Part shown: positions 32,886-37,513 of the stretch, piece by piece
How the letters are laid out: every line of letters begins with the position of its first letter
How positions within the stretch are numbered: the first letter of the stretch is position 1
Origin: an uncultured euryarchaeote
GTDB lineage: Archaea > Thermoplasmatota > Poseidoniia > Poseidoniales > Poseidoniaceae
Assembly: GCA_937911345.1 (NCBI GenBank)
Contig: CALDPP010000147.1
Span: 1 to 37,513, forward strand
Reading direction: 5' to 3'
DNA: 37,513 nucleotides
The notes under the pieces: generated by a model
What the model was told of the DNA's origin: nothing
The model's input: the letters and a program-made list of their open reading frames with translations, nothing else
The model's database searches: none
Translations under genes and position numbers: made by a program

Positions 32886-34229
32886 GATTGCTGAACGGGC
32901 TAATTCGACAGCTTCATCAACGATTTCACCCGATACTCCAATGTGGTTCATAGGGTCAAACATGGCCTCTAGTTCTTCTGCAGAAAATGCAGCAGCTATT
33001 TCTGGGGTTCTACTACATACATCAATTAGTTCTATTTTCTTGTCAACCGCCTCGAAGGATGCTGAACGAAGTATTTCATGGGCTTCATCCCTAGGTATTC
33101 CATATTCCACCAATTCAATCATAACTTTTTCAGCCATAACTAAACCGCGCTGAGATTTTATATTTTCAAGACATCTATCACTATCTACCCACATGTTAGT
33201 CAAAACTTGTCGAGTTTTGGAGACTACATCTTCACAGAGTGCTGATGCATGCGATAATGTGAATCTTTCACTACTTGAATTTGCTAAATCACGCTCATGC
33301 CATAATAATGCGTTTTCATAAGTTGGTATTATCATTGACCTAACTATTCTGGCTAAGCCGGAGGCATTTTCAGATTTTATTGGATTCTTCTTGTGAGCCA
33401 TGGTTGATGATCCAACTTGCTTCTTGATATCAAAGCCCTCACCAGCCTCTTGAATTTCTGAGCGTTGTAAATTCCTAATCTCTTGGAGAATCTTTTCACA
33501 AGATGCAGCAACATTTGCTAGCCAAGAAACATACTCAATATATCTGTCTCTACCTACAACTTGTGTTGTTGCTAAAGGCACGCCTAATCCCAAGTGAGTC
33601 AAAATAAGTCTCTGTAATTCTCTGGCATTATCTCCTTGAGCAGCCCCTGTTCCAACAGCACCCAAGAATTTCCCAACTGCTATTCTTGGTGATGCTTCAT
33701 CCAATCTAACTAGTTGTCTACGTAATTCGTCAAGCCATACTGCTGCTTTTAGTCCAAAAGTGATTGGTACAGCTGCTTGTCCATGTGTTCTACCTAACAT
33801 GACAGTATCTCTTTCCCGTTCAGCAACATCGGCACAAACACCGATTAGAGAGCATAGTTGCTTCCTTAGTAAAACAATACTGTCTCTCAGCTGCAAGGCC
33901 ACTGCAGTATCAACAATATCATTTGATGTTGCTCCGAGATGAATACACCACCCGGCTTCACCTGCCGCTTCAGCCATTGCTTTCGTTAGAGCCATTATGT
34001 CATGCCTAGTCTCAGCTTCAATTTCTGATACACGCTCTTTGGTAACTGAATTGGGGTTTGCTATTGCAGCAACAGCGTCATAGTCTTGTTTGGAAACTTT
34101 TCCTAGTTGCATATGAGCCCAAATTAGTGCTCTTTCTACTTCGAGTTGTCTTTCGTGTCTTCCGAGTTCTGACCAAATATGTTTGAAGTCTTCATCGCCG
34201 TATCGGTAATCTAGTGGACAAAAGGCCAT
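32877..34229 (-). CDS. purB: adenylosuccinate lyase
   Basis: Fumarase/aspartase-superfamily enzyme of purine synthesis; it releases fumarate from SAICAR and adenylosuccinate. The signature GSSTMAHKKNPIKSENASGL contains the flexible catalytic loop. The N terminus (CPLDYRYG) and the LGATSNDIVDTA and GRTHGQAAVPITFG motifs also fit. The family N terminus suggests the ATG at 34229 (MAFCPLDYRYG); an in-frame ATG at 34235 adds two residues. The only ribosome-binding site, AGGAGGT at 34248-34254, is 12 or more bases from both. It has ideal spacing only for an out-of-frame ATG at 34242. Confidence 0.95.
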   Translation of the reverse strand: MAFCPLDYRYGDEDFKHIWSELGRHERQLEVERALIWAHMQLGKVSKQDYDAVAAIANPNSVTKERVSEIEAETRHDIMALTKAMAEAAGEAGWCIHLGATSNDIVDTAVALQLRDSIVLLRKQLCSLIGVCADVAERERDTVMLGRTHGQAAVPITFGLKAAVWLDELRRQLVRLDEASPRIAVGKFLGAVGTGAAQGDNARELQRLILTHLGLGVPLATTQVVGRDRYIEYVSWLANVAASCEKILQEIRNLQRSEIQEAGEGFDIKKQVGSSTMAHKKNPIKSENASGLARIVRSMIIPTYENALLWHERDLANSSSERFTLSHASALCEDVVSKTRQVLTNMWVDSDRCLENIKSQRGLVMAEKVMIELVEYGIPRDEAHEILRSASFEAVDKKIELIDVCSRTPEIAAAFSAEELEAMFDPMNHIGVSGEIVDEAVELARSAISS

Positions 34230-34247
34230 GTGCATTGGTCATGAACA

Positions 34248-34254
34248 ACCTCCT
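34248..34254 (-). promoter_or_regulatory. Shine-Dalgarno site in the purB leader, displaced
   Basis: AGGAGGT on the minus strand. The gap to the out-of-frame ATG at 34242 is 5 bases, to the in-frame ATG at 34235 12 bases, and to the family-typical ATG at 34229 18 bases. The out-of-frame ATG opens a 16-codon frame ending with TGA at 34192-34194, inside purB. Confidence 0.5.
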
Positions 34255-34369
34255 ATAACATTTCGATTATCAAAACAATGCGTTCCGCAGATATTTTTGT
34301 ATGTCAAAACAAGATAATTTCTTGTGAATTTAACAAAAATTTGAAACCCCTGTTAACCAAATTGCAGAC

Positions 34370-34816
34370 ATGTCCGATAAGTCCGTGAATGTTGAAAGCA
34401 GAACTTCCTCACAAGACAAACGCTGGACAATAATGGCAGCTCTACTCGGGACTAACACTGCGGTGATGCTGTTTCAGGGGATTGAGCAAGAATCAGATCC
34501 CAAACAAATTCGTGAGATAGCACTTTCAATAATTGCCGCTACTTTACCATTTCAAGGAATCTACTTTCTCATTTACACCTATATGCTGGAGAATAATGGT
34601 AAATTGAGTGTTGAAGTGACTAACCGATTAGATAGAGCATCGGCTGTTTGTCAGTTAGTTGCATATCTCTCTCTAGTGGGAGTGGGGATGATGTGGTATA
34701 ATATCTCAAATTACGTGGGGATATTTTTCTTGGTATCAACAGTACTTGCTATTCTGTTCATTAGAATTGCAATGGCTCCAATTGAATCAGGAGAAATATC
34801 TTCAACGACTCAGTAA
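34370..34816 (+). CDS. small four-helix membrane protein
   Basis: No family recognised. The 148 residues have a polar Ser-rich N terminus and four likely transmembrane helices (about 19-38, 50-72, 92-111 and 114-134). A charged loop separates helix 1 from helix 2, and a Gly/Lys/Glu loop helix 2 from helix 3. No motif or conserved charged residue in the membrane was seen. It stands alone on the plus strand with a 134-base upstream gap, in which no Shine-Dalgarno site is visible, so it may be leaderless. Its stop overlaps the next gene on the other strand by 15 bases. Confidence 0.65.
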   Translation: MSDKSVNVESRTSSQDKRWTIMAALLGTNTAVMLFQGIEQESDPKQIREIALSIIAATLPFQGIYFLIYTYMLENNGKLSVEVTNRLDRASAVCQLVAYLSLVGVGMMWYNISNYVGIFFLVSTVLAILFIRIAMAPIESGEISSTTQ

Positions 34817-35047
34817 TTTTAGGGCTAACCCAGTGATAGTTGCCACAATTAGCAGTAAAATCATCATCGATACAGGCCCATACTGATTTTTGTCGTCCAT
34901 TGCGGTGCCAAGAAAACCGTCACGAGAAATTGCTTGTCCCAAACTATCTGCTTCTGAGTATTCACCCAAAGGCTTTCTTGGAATCCTTTCACCTTTTTTT
35001 ACAGTGAATTCAATCCCCTTGTCCGCCCCGTTATCTGACCCAGCCAT
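34802..35047 (-). CDS. small tail-anchored membrane protein
   Basis: No family recognised. The 81 residues have a soluble charged part (about 1-55) with GIEFTVKKGERIPRKPLGEY and one hydrophobic segment at the C terminus (about 58-77), ending in KLLSR. The layout suggests a tail-anchored protein facing the cytoplasm. ATG 35047 has no strong ribosome site. Its 3' end overlaps the previous gene by 15 bases. The two opposing genes could be a functional pair, but nothing in the sequence proves it. Confidence 0.55.
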   Translation of the reverse strand: MAGSDNGADKGIEFTVKKGERIPRKPLGEYSEADSLGQAISRDGFLGTAMDDKNQYGPVSMMILLLIVATITGLALKLLSR

Positions 35048-35130
35048 GGTTAGTGGTCATATTCATAGGTCAAATAATGTTACTATGAATTACCAAAATA
35101 GTCATTCACTATCGGCACTAGAGTTGATTT

Positions 35131-35724
35131 ATGCGATGGAGTGCAGATTCTGACTCAAACCGAATTCATTTGGCAGTTGAGGGCAGTGTGGGTGGGACGA
35201 CTTTAGGACTGCATATCTCTGCAGATGTAATTGAAAGTGGTGGCAGAGTATTATGGGTTGGATTAGATATGCCAAATCCGGATAGATTTCCTCAATTATT
35301 TAGTCATCTTTCGCCAGTTTCTTCATCGAGATTTCATGCCATGATGATTGCTGGAGCTTTAGACAAAGCGATTGAAGCGATAATATCTGCCGCCGCTACT
35401 TTACCATCTGTTGAACTTATCGTGTTAGATGATTGGTGTGAATCTAGTGGAAAAATACCAAAAAAGCAACTGGAACTGGTTTCAAATTTGAGCAAATCAG
35501 TCAATCCAAATATCAAAATCCTTCTGATTAGTAAGGGTAGTATTGACGCTAGTGGAAAAAGAGACGGGGATATTTTCGCTAGGGCTGAGGCATATTTTGT
35601 CAACAATGGATACGAAATCTGGACACTATCAAGGATTACTAGTGGCAATAACAGGAAACTGATATGTAATGGAGAAGTTACTAAATTGAAAATTATGGAG
35701 AATGGCTTGGAGTTGGCCGATTAA
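35131..35724 (+). CDS. RecA/RadB-like protein with degenerate P-loop
   Basis: The 197 residues follow the layout of a RecA-fold ATPase such as archaeal RadB. A first strand leads into a Walker-A position GSVGGTT (18-24), a helix and strand VESGGRVLWVGLDMPNPDRF follow (compare ViYIDTE in RadB), then a Walker-B-like strand VELIVLDD (94-101) and a KILLISKG strand (129-136). The invariant Walker-A Lys is replaced (GGTT in place of GKT), so ATP hydrolysis is doubtful. It may be a non-catalytic RecA paralogue or another P-loop relative. The assignment rests on pattern only. The upstream gap is 83 bases; no ribosome site is evident. Confidence 0.65.
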   Translation: MRWSADSDSNRIHLAVEGSVGGTTLGLHISADVIESGGRVLWVGLDMPNPDRFPQLFSHLSPVSSSRFHAMMIAGALDKAIEAIISAAATLPSVELIVLDDWCESSGKIPKKQLELVSNLSKSVNPNIKILLISKGSIDASGKRDGDIFARAEAYFVNNGYEIWTLSRITSGNNRKLICNGEVTKLKIMENGLELAD

Positions 35725-35966
35725 TCTTCGTCTTCCCCTAGAAGTTCTGCCATTTGTTCCAATGCATCATCGTCAGGTTCATCAAATTGTTGAGGGTTTT
35801 TTGCACCACCAGAAAGTTCGTCTGAACCAGCAATTTTCGGAGCATTTTCGTCAATCGATGTCAACCTATTCTCTCTTGCTTGCTTCGTGATAAAGTAGAT
35901 CATCACAAAAAATGAAATGGCAAAAATAATGTAAGCAACATTCTTTGTTGTATTCTCATCAACCAT
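35721..35966 (-). CDS. small single-pass membrane protein
   Basis: No family recognised. From ATG 35966 it has 81 residues: a short polar N terminus, one transmembrane segment (about 10-27, VAYIIFAISFFVMIYFIT), basic residues KQAREN, and an acidic tail rich in D and E ending GEDED. The positive-inside rule puts the tail in the cytoplasm. An alternative ATG at 36026 overlaps the tiaS stop (ATGA) and adds 20 residues; I could not decide between them from the ribosome sites, which are both weak. It is co-oriented with tiaS and probably co-transcribed. Confidence 0.62.
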   Translation of the reverse strand: MVDENTTKNVAYIIFAISFFVMIYFITKQARENRLTSIDENAPKIAGSDELSGGAKNPQQFDEPDDDALEQMAELLGEDED

Positions 35967-36022
35967 GATTGGCCTAAAGGTGGTATACTTTTGTAAATTG
36001 TGTTTGACAGAATTGATTATGT

Positions 36023-37213
36023 TCATTTCCAATCTATTGGTTTAGATAAATGCCTCATTGAATCACTTGGCGGCTGAACCCAATCGCTGAACGGTGGAAT
36101 TCGATTTACTTCTTCCCAAAGACTTGGACTACGTGTTTTACATTTCGGGCATCTAAGATCCTGATTTCTGCCCATAGATTTCAGCGTTACGTTGCATTTA
36201 CTGCACTTTGGACGCACTTTTTTTGGAGCACTCGACAAAACTCTTAATCGCTCCAAGTGTATTGTTTTGTCCATGGAAACTAAACCGTTGTACTCGATTT
36301 CATCGCCTTCTTCCAACCATTGCGCTAAATTTTTGATATCTCCAGATTCAGCAAATGCCATTAAATCAACGTCGTTGTTACAGCTTATTTTGACGGTTCC
36401 ACGTTGCTTTACTAAAATATGGTCCACAATGGCCGAAGAGTCGTGGCCAAGGTGGTCATCTGTTGCTTGATTGGTTTGGAATACCATATATCCCTTGACA
36501 GACTCAGTTATTGGTGAATCAAGTAGGTATTGAGCCGCTCTACTAGCAGCAAGCTCAGTTTTTGCTCTAACTCCAAATAATACCGGGCAATTACCTCTGG
36601 GTGAAATCAGGATTGAGTTAGATCTCAAATCTCTTGACATGAATGTATCAGGGTCGTTGTCTAACGTTGCAATTCTATCTAAATCAACCACTCTAGAATT
36701 GCCCGAATTTACAGAATCGTTAGTACGCCAACTTATGGCTTCAAAGGTAAATTCCCTACTTGGCCATGATACGGCTGCGGTTGCGCCAATTATACCGTGC
36801 CCTCCCCATGATTTGTCAGCATTTGGTATGTCGTTGATTGAAATCTCATTACGAACACAACTCCAATATGTATCTTCATTTGGTTGTAATTCAAACCATA
36901 CCATCCCTGGATCTGTAGGGCTTTGGGTTCTTGGATAATTTTCTGATTCCGTTAAATTCCCTTTCAATGGTTCAATTTTTTCATTCCACCACTTGTCTAA
37001 ATGGGCTAATAATTCAGTATAGTCATCTCCCTCAATTTTGATTGCTACAGCAGCATTTCCACGAGTCCTTTGCTTGGCAAACGGGTATAATCTAACTAAT
37101 CTCTGCGAACTGACTACATATTGTTTGGGAAGGTTTTGAATTAATTCGAACAAAGCATCTGTTGTGCAACCGCCCCCAATGTGGTCTGTATCGTCTAAAC
37201 CAAGCCAACCCAT
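36023..37213 (-). CDS. tiaS: tRNA(Ile2) 2-agmatinylcytidine synthetase TiaS
   Basis: Archaeal enzyme that joins agmatine to C34 of tRNA-Ile2 using ATP, so that the anticodon reads AUA. The 396 residues start with the TiaS motif GLDDTDHIGGGCTTDALFEL (5-24). An RLYPFAKQRTRGNAAVAI block follows. Later come an OB-fold-like domain (about 280-335) and a zinc ribbon with CSKC and CPKC (about 342-365). ATG 37213 has GAGGTGATT upstream and starts 4 bases after the preceding gene, implying one transcript. Confidence 0.94.
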   Translation of the reverse strand: MGWLGLDDTDHIGGGCTTDALFELIQNLPKQYVVSSQRLVRLYPFAKQRTRGNAAVAIKIEGDDYTELLAHLDKWWNEKIEPLKGNLTESENYPRTQSPTDPGMVWFELQPNEDTYWSCVRNEISINDIPNADKSWGGHGIIGATAAVSWPSREFTFEAISWRTNDSVNSGNSRVVDLDRIATLDNDPDTFMSRDLRSNSILISPRGNCPVLFGVRAKTELAASRAAQYLLDSPITESVKGYMVFQTNQATDDHLGHDSSAIVDHILVKQRGTVKISCNNDVDLMAFAESGDIKNLAQWLEEGDEIEYNGLVSMDKTIHLERLRVLSSAPKKVRPKCSKCNVTLKSMGRNQDLRCPKCKTRSPSLWEEVNRIPPFSDWVQPPSDSMRHLSKPIDWK

Positions 37214-37217
37214 CTAA

Positions 37218-37511
37218 TCACCTCACAGGTTGGAAAATGTCCCCATCATCTGTAAAATCAACAACTCTGTTTATCACTTGGGCCAAACCTATATTTGGAT
37301 TAACTTTGAAGAGTCTTATTCCTCTAGCCCAACCCGCACCAAGGTCACTTTTCCGGTCACCAACAATAAAATCAAGTTGATTTAATGGCAGTGGCTTATC
37401 TTTCCACCAATTTACCCGTGTAACTTGTTTTGGGATTGTTACATTGACATTCAATCCATCTTGAAGGGATAAATCACCTCGAAGTTGGGCATGACCCAAA
37501 TGCAACATCCC
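37218..37511 (-). CDS. C-terminal part of probable HAD-family phosphatase, cut by window
   Basis: The frame is open to the right edge of the window, so the start may lie outside; the first ATG inside is at 37508. The visible 97 residues contain WWKDKPLP (the KP of HAD motif III) and, a little later, FIVGDRKSDLGAGWARGIRLF, a typical HAD motif IV of the HisB-N/GmhB type (VGDxxSDxxAG). The nucleophile Asp motif would lie upstream, outside the window. The expected motif III-IV spacing fits. The annotation is by pattern only; substrate unknown. It sits 4 bases before tiaS. Confidence 0.5.
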   Translation of the reverse strand, partial: GMLHLGHAQLRGDLSLQDGLNVNVTIPKQVTRVNWWKDKPLPLNQLDFIVGDRKSDLGAGWARGIRLFKVNPNIGLAQVINRVVDFTDDGDIFQPVR

Positions 37512-37513
37512 TG

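Noticed and set aside
1-37513. CRISPR arrays, insertion sequences, integrases or attachment sites
   Set aside because: No direct repeats with spacers, transposase or integrase motifs were seen; base composition looks even throughout.

Overview
The window is archaeal chromosome. Its core genes are archaeal-type: exosome subunits Rrp4, Rrp41 and Rrp42, SBDS, proteasome alpha, eL43, the KEOPS subunit Pcc1, prefoldin beta, EF-2 with the diphthamide site, TiaS, TrmY and isopentenyl phosphate kinase. Mixed with them are bacterial- or eukaryote-like genes: a UMF1-type MFS transporter, an OPT transporter, SurE, an MreB/MamK-like actin and a type I IPP isomerase. AT-rich DNA, very tight packing and this mixture suggest a planktonic euryarchaeon of the Marine Group II (Poseidoniia) kind. 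That placement is inferred from gene content only.

Layout. 2-7087 (+): UMF1-type transporter (5' end cut by the window), membrane-anchored hexapeptide protein, OPT transporter, EamA permease, SurE. 7076-8933 (-): TrmY and CoaBC. 8951-9664 (+): membrane protein with a zinc ribbon. 9667-13868 (-): MreB/MamK-like actin, a protein with zinc ribbons at both ends, a DUF35-like protein and a thiolase. 13989-14690 (+): KptA. 14693-15058 (-): coiled-coil zinc-ribbon protein. 15110-17743 (+): isopentenyl phosphate kinase and an IPP isomerase-polyprenyl synthase fusion. 17736-22460 (-): MOSC protein, EF-2, a tandem gamma-glutamylcyclotransferase, S7 and S12. 22628-25309 (+): UbiD-family decarboxylase, helical-repeat protein, Nudix hydrolase. 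25302-32069 (-): the exosome/proteasome superoperon psmA-SBDS-rrp4-rrp41-rrp42-eL43-pcc1-pfdB-DHH-helical-repeat protein. 32223-32885 (+): Dph6. 32877-34229 (-): PurB. 34370-36026: small membrane proteins and a RecA-like protein with a degenerate P-loop. 36023-37213 (-): TiaS. 37218-37511 (-): 3' end of a probable HAD phosphatase.

Two themes link the genes. The first is isoprenoid lipid synthesis: thiolase with its DUF35 partner, a UbiD-family enzyme that could be the anhydromevalonate phosphate decarboxylase, isopentenyl phosphate kinase, and a single polypeptide joining IPP isomerase to a GGPP-type synthase. The second is RNA and translation: exosome, KEOPS, TrmY, TiaS, KptA, S7/S12/eL43, SBDS, and EF-2 together with the diphthamide enzyme Dph6.

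I see no tRNA, rRNA, CRISPR array or mobile element. No stretch over 300 bases lacks a gene; the longest gap (22461-22627, about 170 bases) holds divergent promoters for S12 and the UbiD gene. At all eight convergent junctions the 3' ends overlap (six) or lie 2 bases apart (two).
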